Origin: Sulfurimonas sp. | GTDB taxonomy: Bacteria > Campylobacterota > Campylobacteria > Campylobacterales > Sulfurimonadaceae | Reading direction: 5' to 3' | Assembly (NCBI GenBank): GCA_021732045.1 | Contig: JAKFWK010000003.1 | Location: forward strand, 248,001-312,000 | DNA: 64,000 bases | In this document: positions 9,291 to 18,588 of the stretch, piece after piece | How positions within the stretch are numbered: position 1 is the first letter of the stretch | Layout of the letters: the number at the start of each line of letters is the position of its first letter | Translations under genes and position numbers: made by a program | Notes under the pieces: generated by a model | What the model was told of the DNA's origin: nothing | Databases searched by the model: none | Seen by the model: only the letters and a program-made list of their open reading frames with translations

Positions 9291-11324
9291 TTGAGTAAAG
9301 TATATTTTTCTACTTGGAATGGCGAGTTTATCAACAACATCAACAAGCCTGAAGATGAGTGGGAAAAATCAGCTTATAATTTGCCAGCGCAATATGATGA
9401 GCACCGCGAATCCAAGGCTTTTATAGGTTGGGACGGAGTTTCCCTATTTGATAAAGATGTAGATGTTATTCGTTTGGCTATGGAGTATGCTGCACAGTAT
9501 CAAGTCTATTCTGAAGCATGTGGAAGATGCGCACCTGGTAGATGGGGCGGCAGAATTCTATATGATCAGTTAGATAAAATCGCTCGTGGTGAAGGCAGTA
9601 GAGCTGATCTTGATCATCTAAGAGAGATTGGCAAAAGTATGCAGATTACTTCAAAATGTGAGATTGGGAAAACTGTTCCAAATCCCATAATTGATTTGAT
9701 GACTCACTTCGAGCATATCTTTTTAGAGTGTATTGATGAGCAAAAACCATCGATTCACTATAGTGAGTCTATTGCTTACATAGCTAAGATAACGGCACCT
9801 TGTACGGATGCTTGTCCATCACATGTTGATATTCCTGCATATATAGAGGGAGTAAGAGACCTTAGGATGGATGACTCTTTGATGGCTACTCGTCAAACTA
9901 TGCCTCTGGCTCATGTTTGTGGTCGTGTTTGTCCACACCCATGTGAAGATGCTTGTAGACGAAGTAATCTTGACGAGCCAGTATCCATTATGGCGCTTAA
10001 GCGATTGGGTGCAGATTGGGAGACTGATCACGGGTATGATTTCTTCCATCCAATGGAGAAAAAACCTGATAATGGCAAGAGAGTTGCGGTTATTGGTGCT
10101 GGTCCTGCAGGACTTACGACGGCTTATTATTTAGCTGCTGAGGGTATTGCTGTGGATGTTTTTGAAGAACTTCCAGTGCTTGGCGGTGAGGTTGCCGTTG
10201 GTGTTCCTGAGTACCGTATGCCGATTGACAAATACAACAAAGACATTGAGTGTGTTAGAGATATGGGCGTAAACTTTATAACTAACTCAAAAATCAATGC
10301 CGATGATATGAGAAGATTTGAGCAAGAGTACGACTCTGTTATGGTTGCAACTGGGACTAGAATATCTAAAAAAGTCTATTGTGACAATGAGAAGATGGAT
10401 ATGAAGGGTTATTGGGGAGCGATAGATTTCCTCGATAAAGTAAATCTTTATGAGAAGTATGGCCATAAAATATCAAAAGAGGATCAAGAGAGAAATCTCT
10501 TAACTACTGATTTTGTTGATTTAACAGGAAAAACAGTTGTTTGCGTCGGCGGTGGATTTACCTCTATGGATGTGGTTCGTTGTGCAATTAGAGCAAATGC
10601 AAAAAAAGTTTATATGATTTATCGTAGAGATGAGAAGACAATTATCGGTAACACTACTTATGAAGAGTATCACGAAGCCGTAGAAGAGGGAGTTGAGTTT
10701 CTTTTCCACTCCGCAGTTGCTGAGATGAGAGACGAAGATAATGTTTTAAAATCACTCCTGATAGATAAATTTGAACTAGTTCCAGATCCAAATGGTGGTC
10801 GCGCGCAACTTCTTAAAGTTGAGGGCGAATCTTATGTAATCGAAGCAGATTATATAGTTCCAGCTGTTTCTCAATCAGCTGATTTGAAACTTTTACCTCC
10901 TGAATGGGAGATAGAGATGACATCATGGGCGACAATTAAGACAAACGGTAGAGACTACATGACATCAAGAAAGGGTATTTTTGCTTCAGGGGATTGTGAG
11001 TATGGTCCTATGACAATTGTTAATGCAGTTGGTCAGGCAAAACGCGCCGCTTCAGTTATGAGTAGATATCTTCAAACTGGAGAGATTACTCTAACTGATG
11101 ATGAGATTATGGAAGATCACCTGAAAAAACTTCGTGTTTATGACAAAAAAGAGAAAGTTACAGGCTGGCTTAAAGGTGTTCCAAGACAACACAGTGAAGT
11201 GCTTGACATTGAGTATAGAAAACAAAATAACGAAGAGGTTAATCTAGGATTTACTCAAGAAGAAGCTATGAGTGAAGCTGAACGATGTATGCGTTGTTAC
11301 TATATCGCAATGGTTCAGGCTTAG
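9291..11324 (+). CDS. nuoF: NuoF replacement: NuoF-type Fe-S segment fused to a GltD-like FAD/NAD(P)H module
   Basis: 677 residues with a TTG start. Residues about 60-150 resemble the C-terminal iron-sulfur part of NuoF: ACGRCAPGRWG (C77, C80) and KCEIGK (C123). The third cysteine of the usual CxxCxxC is Gly83, so the N3-type site has only three of four ligands. There is no NuoF FMN or NADH-binding domain. From residue 165 the protein is like glutamate synthase small subunit: Cys pairs CTDAC, then CGRVCPHPCEDAC (210-222), an FAD Rossmann motif VIGAGPAGL (268-276), a second dinucleotide motif VCVGGGFTSMD with YRRDE, and a C-terminal ERCMRC. YRRD suggests NADPH rather than NADH. It probably replaces the electron-input module. 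Confidence 0.82.
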   Translation: MSKVYFSTWNGEFINNINKPEDEWEKSAYNLPAQYDEHRESKAFIGWDGVSLFDKDVDVIRLAMEYAAQYQVYSEACGRCAPGRWGGRILYDQLDKIARGEGSRADLDHLREIGKSMQITSKCEIGKTVPNPIIDLMTHFEHIFLECIDEQKPSIHYSESIAYIAKITAPCTDACPSHVDIPAYIEGVRDLRMDDSLMATRQTMPLAHVCGRVCPHPCEDACRRSNLDEPVSIMALKRLGADWETDHGYDFFHPMEKKPDNGKRVAVIGAGPAGLTTAYYLAAEGIAVDVFEELPVLGGEVAVGVPEYRMPIDKYNKDIECVRDMGVNFITNSKINADDMRRFEQEYDSVMVATGTRISKKVYCDNEKMDMKGYWGAIDFLDKVNLYEKYGHKISKEDQERNLLTTDFVDLTGKTVVCVGGGFTSMDVVRCAIRANAKKVYMIYRRDEKTIIGNTTYEEYHEAVEEGVEFLFHSAVAEMRDEDNVLKSLLIDKFELVPDPNGGRAQLLKVEGESYVIEADYIVPAVSQSADLKLLPPEWEIEMTSWATIKTNGRDYMTSRKGIFASGDCEYGPMTIVNAVGQAKRAASVMSRYLQTGEITLTDDEIMEDHLKKLRVYDKKEKVTGWLKGVPRQHSEVLDIEYRKQNNEEVNLGFTQEEAMSEAERCMRCYYIAMVQA

Positions 11325-11327
11325 GAG

Positions 11328-13586
11328 ATGAGTGATATGAAAAATTTAGTAAATTTTAAAATAAACGGCATCTCTGTTGTTGCACAAAAAGGCGAGACAA
11401 TCCTAAGTGTTGCTCGAAAAAATGAGATATATATCCCGACTATGTGTTATATCTCTAAAACCTCGCCATGCGCATCTTGTCGTATGTGCGTTGTTGAAGC
11501 TAGCGGGATGGATGGATTTGTGCTTAGTTGTAATACTCCACCAGTTGAGGGCGTGGAGATAACAACAGATAGTGCCGCACTAAATCATGAGAGAGTAAAT
11601 ATCATGAAACTCTATGATGTAAATCATCCATTAGAGTGTGGTGTTTGCGATAAATCTGGGGATTGTGACCTTCAAAACAAGACTTTAGAGTTTGGGTTAT
11701 CTGCTCAAAGTTTCTCAGCAAAAGATCAACTCCGACCCATCAAGCATTGGGGACTTATAGATTATGAACCGTCACTCTGCATTATGTGTGAAAAGTGTGT
11801 TCATGTCTGTAATGAAGTTATCGGTGATGATGCTATTGAGGTAAAATTTGGCGGTTATAGCTCAACAATTATTCCAAAAAACTCCGAGATGCTAGATTGT
11901 ACTTTTTGTGGAGAGTGTATCGCGGTTTGCCCAGTTGGCGCACTTACAAGCAGTGGTTTTAGATATAGAGCAAATGCCTGGGAGCTAGAGAAAATCCCAT
12001 CAACATGTGCTCACTGTTCTGCTGGTTGCCCGCTAGAGTATGAAACAAGACACGCTTCAATAAACGAAAATGAGAAAATATATAGAGTTAAAAACAACTT
12101 TGAATTTAGTTCACTTTGTGGTGCTGGTAGATTCGGATTTGATTTTGATACTAGTGCAAAAAAAGAAGCATCTTCGTTTGAATTAGCTATAAAAGCGATT
12201 GAAAGCGCAAAAGCTATAAGATTTTCATCAATTATTACAAATGAAGAGGCGCATATTTTAGAGCTTTTAAAAGATAAGCTTGGGCTAAAACTCTTCAATG
12301 AAGATGCAAGAAAATTTGCAGAGTTTATGAGGGCATACAGCTCTGTAAGTGGAAAACTTCATCACAGCGGTTCGTTGGATGCTATCAAAAAATCTGATGC
12401 AGTCATAGTGATTGGAAGCAGAATAGCAACTGACAATCCAGGTGTTAGATACGCTCTAACAACTGCTTCAAAACATAGCGGTGCAAAGATAGTTTATGCG
12501 CATCCACTAGAAGATATTTTGATGCAAAATGTTATAACTCAGATGATGAAGTATGAAGTTGGAACAGAAGAGGGCGTTATGGCGCTTTTAACGCACTCCA
12601 TACTTATCGGCGCTGATTTGGATGAGAGCGAGAGAGCTATCATCGATGAGTTGGATTTAGGTTATCTTTGTGCTGAGACAAATATTGGCGAAGAGGAGTT
12701 TTCGCTTATGATAAAATCTTTCTCAAGAGCTACTAAAAAAACTCTTATTATTGGTAATGACTTGATAGCACATGCTCGCTCACAAAACATCGCAAAATTC
12801 GCAGCTCTTATTGAAAAGTATAGTGATTTCTGTGTGGTTGTAGTTCCTAGAGAGGTAAATACTCTGGGCGTTTCACTTATCAACTCTCTTGACGCAGATG
12901 AAAACATATCTGGTGTTGTTGGCTATGGCGCAAATGGAGATTTTAAAATATCATCTTTGGCTGATGCCAATTTAGTTGTACCTGCATTTAACCAACAAGA
13001 GGGAACGGTTGTGAGTATTGACAACAGAGTTCTGCCTATAAATGTTGCTCTTGGTTTTGATGGATATACGCTAAATGACATCGCAAAAGCTTTTGGGATT
13101 GATAGAGAAAATACCATAGATTATACAAAATTGCTCAACAAAAAAAGTGGGTTTAAAGAGATAGAATTTGATAATTTAGAGAACTTCTTATCACCGTTTG
13201 GTGAGGATAATCGCGGATATATTCTCGATGAAGTAGAGTGTTTGATGGATGGAGAGTTGGATGAGCTTGATGATATGCCAGAGTTTAACGGCACTATTAT
13301 TTATCATGCAGACCCAGTTCTTCAGTTTAACAGCTACACAAACATCACAACACAACTGCCAAAAGATAGCTATTTGCGAGGATCTGAGCAGTTTAGTGTT
13401 GCAGCTAGGATTGCAGATGGCGACTTGGTTGAGATAAAAACAGATTCATCAACAATTAGAAGAGTGTTTAAATTAGACGGTGAATTAAAAGGAACTGTTG
13501 CACTTAGTCCGACATATGACCTAAATAGTGATTTTAGCGGATATAGATTTGAAAAATCAAAAATAGCGAGAGTAATAAATGAGTAA
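11328..13586 (+). CDS. nuoG: NADH-quinone oxidoreductase subunit G, first copy
   Basis: 752 residues. The N-terminal [2Fe-2S] ferredoxin site has C40, C51, C54 and C68 with normal spacing. Next come the His-Cys3 site (HPLECGVCDKSGDC), two [4Fe-4S] sites (CIMCEKCVHVC and CTFCGECIAVC), and the extra cluster motif CAHCSAGC with a later LCGAG. A molybdopterin-oxidoreductase-like domain follows. It sits directly upstream of a second nuoG and overlaps it by 8 bases. Which copy serves the assembled complex cannot be told from the sequence. Confidence 0.93.
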   Translation: MSDMKNLVNFKINGISVVAQKGETILSVARKNEIYIPTMCYISKTSPCASCRMCVVEASGMDGFVLSCNTPPVEGVEITTDSAALNHERVNIMKLYDVNHPLECGVCDKSGDCDLQNKTLEFGLSAQSFSAKDQLRPIKHWGLIDYEPSLCIMCEKCVHVCNEVIGDDAIEVKFGGYSSTIIPKNSEMLDCTFCGECIAVCPVGALTSSGFRYRANAWELEKIPSTCAHCSAGCPLEYETRHASINENEKIYRVKNNFEFSSLCGAGRFGFDFDTSAKKEASSFELAIKAIESAKAIRFSSIITNEEAHILELLKDKLGLKLFNEDARKFAEFMRAYSSVSGKLHHSGSLDAIKKSDAVIVIGSRIATDNPGVRYALTTASKHSGAKIVYAHPLEDILMQNVITQMMKYEVGTEEGVMALLTHSILIGADLDESERAIIDELDLGYLCAETNIGEEEFSLMIKSFSRATKKTLIIGNDLIAHARSQNIAKFAALIEKYSDFCVVVVPREVNTLGVSLINSLDADENISGVVGYGANGDFKISSLADANLVVPAFNQQEGTVVSIDNRVLPINVALGFDGYTLNDIAKAFGIDRENTIDYTKLLNKKSGFKEIEFDNLENFLSPFGEDNRGYILDEVECLMDGELDELDDMPEFNGTIIYHADPVLQFNSYTNITTQLPKDSYLRGSEQFSVAARIADGDLVEIKTDSSTIRRVFKLDGELKGTVALSPTYDLNSDFSGYRFEKSKIARVINE

Positions 13587-16065
13587 AATTACTATAAATA
13601 TTGACGGAAGAGATGTTGAGACACAAGAGGGCGAATATATACTTAACGCCGCTCGTGCTAATGATATCTTTATTCCTGCTATCTGTTACTTAACGAGATG
13701 TAGTCCTACACTAGCTTGTAGACTGTGCCTTGTTGAGGCAGATGGAAAGCAGGTTTATGCTTGTAATGCAAAAAGCAAAGAGGGCATGAGTGTTGTAACA
13801 GTAACTGAGGGTATCACTAAAGAGCGTCGCGCGATTATGGAAGTTTACGATGTGAATCATCCATTGGAGTGTGGCGTTTGTGATCAATCAGGCGAGTGTG
13901 AACTACAAAACTATACTTTAGAGATGGGTGTTGATGCGCAAAGTTACGCGGTAAAAGATGTAAACAGAAAAGATGTAGATTGGGGACATATCCATTATAA
14001 TCCGGGTCTTTGTATAGTTTGTGAGAGATGTGTTACGACTTGTAAAGATATGATAGGCGATAACGCTCTAAAAACAGTTCCTCGTGGAGCCGATGCACTT
14101 GAAGCTGAGTATAAAGATAGTATGCCAAAAGATGCTTATGCTATGTGGAACAAGTTAAATAAATCTCTTATTGGATTAACAAGTGGTGAGGAGATGCTTG
14201 ATTGTACAAGTTGTGGCGAGTGTGCTGCAGTTTGTCCTGTTGGCGCGCTTGTTGATACTCACTTTATCTACAAGTCAAACGCATGGGAGTTAAAACAAAT
14301 TCCTGCTACTTGCGGACACTGTTCTGCTGGATGCCAGATAACTTATGATGTTAAACACACAGGTATTGATAATACAGAGAAAAAAATCTATCGTGTTATG
14401 AATGAGTGGAACTATGTTGCACTTTGTGGTGCAGGAAGATACGGCTTTGATTATCAAAATATGGTTGAAGCTAAAGATGAAGTTGTATTTAAAAAAGCTA
14501 TTGAAGCATTTAAAAAAGCCGATACCATAGCGTTTACATCTACTATAACAAATGAAGAGGCATACCTTTTACAGCAATTAAAAGAGAAGTTTGGCTATAA
14601 GCTTATAAATAGTGAAGCAAAATCATTTCAAGCATTCTTAAACGAATATAGTAAAATTAGTGGGACTATGCTTTATGGTTATGATTTAGAAGCAACACAC
14701 AACGCAAACTTTGTTATCTCTGTTGGAACAGCACTAAAAAGCGATAATCCAAATGCAAGATACGCACTAAACAACTCTATGACAGTAAACAAAGGTGCAG
14801 GTATATATTTTCATCCAGTAAAAGATCCAGTAATCGAGGGACTTGGGAAAAGTATTATGAGCGTTTATCATGCACCACTTCAAGAGGAAGCTATACTCTA
14901 TCTGATTTTAGACCTCTTTGGAGATAAAACAAAGCTACCATCCGAGATTGTTGAGTATTTAGCATCATTTCATGGAGAAAAAACTATAACTGTTGAAGAG
15001 ATTATCAAAGAAGAGATTATCGAGATTGTTAAAGTTAAAAAAGTCAATGAAGAGACAGGTGAAGAGGAAGAGATAGAGCAAGAGAAGAAGACAATGGTTC
15101 CTAAAAAGATTTCAAAAGAGGTTGTAGTTGATGACAATAGACTCTTAAAAATCGTTGGAGCTGGAGAGAAGTTTATGGAAGAGTTAGAAAAAAATCTAGC
15201 TAAAAAAGATACTTTTGCTCTAATCGCTGGAGCAGATTTATATACTCATCCAAACTCTAAAAACCTTGCTCGTCTTTTGGCATTGATTGAAAAATATAGC
15301 GCTTTTGAGCTAGTTATGATACCAAATCTTACAAATACGCTTGGTGTTTCGCTTATTTGTGAACTTGACGATGATAGAGGAACATACACAATAGGCTATA
15401 ACACAAAAGGTAACTTTACTCTATCTGCTTTGGGAGATGGTGATTTGGATATGCCAGCTATAAATCAGCAAGAGGGAACGCTCACAAGCATAAATAAAAG
15501 AGTAAATCCTACAAATGCGGCAGTTGGCTATAAGGGTTATGAGCTTAATGATATTGCAAATGAGCTTGGTATAATAAGTGAGCTTGTGATTGATTATACT
15601 TCAAAATTGCCTACCAAAAAAGGGTTTAAAGCTAAAAATTTTGATGATTTACCAAATCACTATGACAATGACGGCACTGAACATCGTGGATACTTACTTG
15701 AAAATATGGCAGTATCAGCGCAGAGCGATGAGAGCGTTGCGAAATTTAACGATGAGATTTTAGAGGGAACTCTGATTTATCTTGCAAACCCTGTAAGACA
15801 ATTTAGTGATTTTACAAACAAGGCTACAAATCTTGATGAGGTGGCAGGTCTGTATATGAGCGAAGAGTTTTTAAGCAGATCTGAATTTAACGAGGGGGAT
15901 AGCGTGAGAGTTAAAAACCAAAATGGTGAGATTATTGTAAATATCGTAAGTGACAATAAAATTAGTGGCGATATCGCACTTCTGCCGACATTTGATTCTA
16001 AAATAAATTCAGAGGCGCTGTTTAGCTCATACCGCTTTGCAACAGCTTCAATAGAAAGGGTGTAA
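13579..16065 (+). CDS. nuoG: NADH-quinone oxidoreductase subunit G, second copy
   Basis: 828 residues. It has the same order of sites as the first copy: [2Fe-2S] ligands C36, C47, C50 and C62, the His-Cys3 motif HPLECGVCDQSGEC, [4Fe-4S] sites CIVCERCVTTC and CTSCGECAAVC, then CGHCSAGC and LCGAG. It differs by an insertion between the first two [4Fe-4S] sites (about 174-203) and a very charged Glu/Lys stretch at about 467-520 inside the molybdopterin-like domain. The two copies are clearly divergent duplicates. nuoH begins two bases after the stop. Confidence 0.92.
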   Translation: MSKITINIDGRDVETQEGEYILNAARANDIFIPAICYLTRCSPTLACRLCLVEADGKQVYACNAKSKEGMSVVTVTEGITKERRAIMEVYDVNHPLECGVCDQSGECELQNYTLEMGVDAQSYAVKDVNRKDVDWGHIHYNPGLCIVCERCVTTCKDMIGDNALKTVPRGADALEAEYKDSMPKDAYAMWNKLNKSLIGLTSGEEMLDCTSCGECAAVCPVGALVDTHFIYKSNAWELKQIPATCGHCSAGCQITYDVKHTGIDNTEKKIYRVMNEWNYVALCGAGRYGFDYQNMVEAKDEVVFKKAIEAFKKADTIAFTSTITNEEAYLLQQLKEKFGYKLINSEAKSFQAFLNEYSKISGTMLYGYDLEATHNANFVISVGTALKSDNPNARYALNNSMTVNKGAGIYFHPVKDPVIEGLGKSIMSVYHAPLQEEAILYLILDLFGDKTKLPSEIVEYLASFHGEKTITVEEIIKEEIIEIVKVKKVNEETGEEEEIEQEKKTMVPKKISKEVVVDDNRLLKIVGAGEKFMEELEKNLAKKDTFALIAGADLYTHPNSKNLARLLALIEKYSAFELVMIPNLTNTLGVSLICELDDDRGTYTIGYNTKGNFTLSALGDGDLDMPAINQQEGTLTSINKRVNPTNAAVGYKGYELNDIANELGIISELVIDYTSKLPTKKGFKAKNFDDLPNHYDNDGTEHRGYLLENMAVSAQSDESVAKFNDEILEGTLIYLANPVRQFSDFTNKATNLDEVAGLYMSEEFLSRSEFNEGDSVRVKNQNGEIIVNIVSDNKISGDIALLPTFDSKINSEALFSSYRFATASIERV

Positions 16066-16067
16066 TA

Positions 16068-17054
16068 ATGGAAACAGCATATTTAATTGAGACGGTTATA
16101 AAAATCGTCGTGATTTTACTCATTTTTTCTGCATTAGCGGGAATTGGAACTTACTTTGAGAGAAAAATTCTTGCATTTATGCAACGCCGACTAGGACCTA
16201 TGAATGTTGGACCTTTTGGACTTCTTCAAGTTGCAGCGGACGGTATAAAACTCTTTACAAAAGAGGATATTATCCCTACTAATGTAGTGGCAAATGTGTT
16301 TAAAATCGCACCTGTTATTACTGCAGCAACGGCATTTATGGCAGCAGCGGCAATACCGTTTTTGCCATCATTTACACTCTTTGGGTATGAAGTTCATCCG
16401 ATTGTAGCAGATATAAATATCGGTATTTTGTATATTTTGGGAATTATGGGAGTCGGACTTTATGGACCGCTTCTAGGTGGTATGGCTTCTGCAAATAAGT
16501 TTTCTCTGCTCTCAGCGGCGCGTGGTGCAGCTGTTTTTATCTCTTACGAGGTTGTAACTGGTCTCTCTATTTTAGCTCCAATTATGATGGTTGGTTCACT
16601 ATCGCTTATCGACTTTAATAACTACCAGTCAGGTGGTATAACAAGTTGGTTAGTTTGGTCACAACCAGTTGCATTTGTGCTTTTTTGGATAGCGGCATTT
16701 GCTGAAACTGGAAGAACACCATTCCATTTAATAGCAAATGACCATGAGATTATTGATGGATTTGGAACTGAGTATTCTGGTATGAGATGGGGGCTTTTCT
16801 TTATCGGTGAGTACGCAAATATGTTCTTTATATCTTTTGTTATTCCTCTTCTTTTCTTGGGTGGATATGGTGATGGAAGCTTTTTAGGAGCAATCGGACT
16901 ACTCGCTAAAGTTGCATTTTTCTTCTTCTTTTTCTTATGGACAAGAGCAGCTTGGCCAGATATTAGACCAGATCAACTTATGTGGTTGTGTTGGAAAGTT
17001 TTAATGCCAATAGCAGTACTAAACATACTTATAACTGCTATCGTAATGATGTAA
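16068..17054 (+). CDS. nuoH: NADH-quinone oxidoreductase subunit H
   Basis: 328 residues with about eight transmembrane helices. NuoH anchors the peripheral arm and forms the quinone entry channel. Family motifs are visible: ERKILAFMQRRLGPMNVG in the first loop, DGIKLFTKED, and AETGRTPFHL with the charged residues of the E-channel. Length matches the family (about 325). Confidence 0.96.
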   Translation: METAYLIETVIKIVVILLIFSALAGIGTYFERKILAFMQRRLGPMNVGPFGLLQVAADGIKLFTKEDIIPTNVVANVFKIAPVITAATAFMAAAAIPFLPSFTLFGYEVHPIVADINIGILYILGIMGVGLYGPLLGGMASANKFSLLSAARGAAVFISYEVVTGLSILAPIMMVGSLSLIDFNNYQSGGITSWLVWSQPVAFVLFWIAAFAETGRTPFHLIANDHEIIDGFGTEYSGMRWGLFFIGEYANMFFISFVIPLLFLGGYGDGSFLGAIGLLAKVAFFFFFFLWTRAAWPDIRPDQLMWLCWKVLMPIAVLNILITAIVMM

Positions 17055-17063
17055 GGAGTAAGT

Positions 17064-17696
17064 ATGCACAATGAACATAATGAACATTTAAAAAACAGAA
17101 ATGTAAGTGAATTGGATGTCAACTACTATATGGTGGACATCAAAGATTATCCGACTGATAGTTGGGGTAAGTTTAAAAGAGTGGTTCAAAGAAGTTTTAG
17201 AGGCGAGCTTTTTGTTGGTCTTTGGGTAGTTCTTCGCGAGATGATTAGATTTGATATCCATACAGTAAAGTATCCGGAAGAGAAGATGCCAATAGGACCT
17301 CGTTATAGAGCTGTTCATGAGATGAAGCGTCTTTGGGAGTCGGATACTGAGAGATGTATTGGGTGTGGACTTTGTGAGAAAATCTGTATATCAAACTGTA
17401 TCAGAATAGACACTAAAATAGATGAAAATTCTCGCAAAGAGGTTTCAGAATATAGCATAAATCTTGGTCGCTGCATCTTTTGTGGTTATTGTGCTGAGGT
17501 TTGTCCCGAGCTTGCCATCACACATGGTGGTGAGTATGAAAATGCAAGTGATCAAAGAGAGCACTTTATAATGTACCAAGATATGTTAACTCCGCTTGAC
17601 ACAATGAAAGCTGGAGCGCAGAGAGAGTTTGAAGGTTTTGGTGCCATTACACCACATGAAGATGAGCGTGTTAAAAAAACACCTCTAGCATACTAA
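17064..17696 (+). CDS. nuoI: NADH-quinone oxidoreductase subunit I
   Basis: 210 residues. NuoI carries clusters N6a and N6b. Two ferredoxin motifs are present: CIGCGLCEKICISNC (about 99-113) and CIFCGYCAEVCPE (about 137-149). The N-terminal part includes the amphipathic membrane-contact region before RYRAVHEMKR. An AAGGAG box precedes the ATG. Confidence 0.96.
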   Translation: MHNEHNEHLKNRNVSELDVNYYMVDIKDYPTDSWGKFKRVVQRSFRGELFVGLWVVLREMIRFDIHTVKYPEEKMPIGPRYRAVHEMKRLWESDTERCIGCGLCEKICISNCIRIDTKIDENSRKEVSEYSINLGRCIFCGYCAEVCPELAITHGGEYENASDQREHFIMYQDMLTPLDTMKAGAQREFEGFGAITPHEDERVKKTPLAY

Positions 17697-17707
17697 GGAG
17701 TCGGAAT

Positions 17708-18280
17708 ATGTTTGAAGCTATAGCTTTTTATCTTTTTGCTTTTTTAACGATTGTGATGTTTTACATAACTGTAACAACATCTCAAGCGTTATACGCCTTG
17801 ACGGCATTAGCGGCAGGAATGATTTTTATATCAGCATTTTTCTTTATTTTAGGTGCTGATTTTTTAGGTGCGGTTCAAATCGTTGTTTACTCTGGTGCTG
17901 TCATGGCTCTTTATGCTTTTGGTATGATGTTTTTTGATACAACAAGAGAGGTTAAAGAGAAGCAGGGCAATAAATATATTGTTGTGGGATTAAGCGCATT
18001 GTCTGCTATTTTAGTTGTTGCAATTTTTGCGGCTCCTATGGTAAGTGAAAATATCACTGCAATATATCCAGTAGTTGATGGCATAGGAAACACTCAAGCC
18101 GTAGGTATGGTTCTTTTTACAAAGTATCTTGTTCCATTTGAAGTAGCTGCCATAATGCTACTTGTTGCCATGATTGCAGGAATCGTTCTTGCTGGTAAAA
18201 AAATGGACAGATCACTTACAACTATGGAAGAAGATGAGATTAAAACACTAAGAGAAAAAAACATAAAGGTTCACTCATGA
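17708..18280 (+). CDS. nuoJ: NADH-quinone oxidoreductase subunit J
   Basis: 190 residues with five predicted transmembrane helices. It is a membrane-arm subunit; the third helix holds the family pattern VVYSGAVMALYAFGMMF that forms the pi-bulge helix. It has an AAGGAG box, and its end overlaps nuoK by four bases (ATGA). Confidence 0.94.
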   Translation: MFEAIAFYLFAFLTIVMFYITVTTSQALYALTALAAGMIFISAFFFILGADFLGAVQIVVYSGAVMALYAFGMMFFDTTREVKEKQGNKYIVVGLSALSAILVVAIFAAPMVSENITAIYPVVDGIGNTQAVGMVLFTKYLVPFEVAAIMLLVAMIAGIVLAGKKMDRSLTTMEEDEIKTLREKNIKVHS

Positions 18281-18585
18281 TGCAAATTGGACTAAATCAC
18301 TATCTTGTACTCTCGACTATACTCTTTAGCATAGGCTTAATTGGTGTTATGAGAAGAAAAAATCTTTTAATGCTATTTTTTGCAACCGAGATACTTCTCA
18401 ACTCTGTAAACATCTCTTTTGCTGCTATTTCTCACTACTATGGTGATTTAACAGGGCAAATGTTTGCATTTTTCGTGATTGCAATTGCTGCATCCGAAGT
18501 TGCTGTTGGACTTGGATTGTTAATTGTTTGGCATAAAAAACATAACAATATTGACCTTGACTTTATGTCAACGATGAGAGGATAA
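18277..18585 (+). CDS. nuoK: NADH-quinone oxidoreductase subunit K
   Basis: 102 residues and three transmembrane helices, the standard size. The two buried acidic residues of the proton path are visible in ATEILLNSVNISF and AIAASEVAVGLGL. It overlaps nuoJ by ATGA, and nuoL follows after three bases. Confidence 0.96.
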   Translation: MMQIGLNHYLVLSTILFSIGLIGVMRRKNLLMLFFATEILLNSVNISFAAISHYYGDLTGQMFAFFVIAIAASEVAVGLGLLIVWHKKHNNIDLDFMSTMRG

Positions 18586-18588
18586 AAG

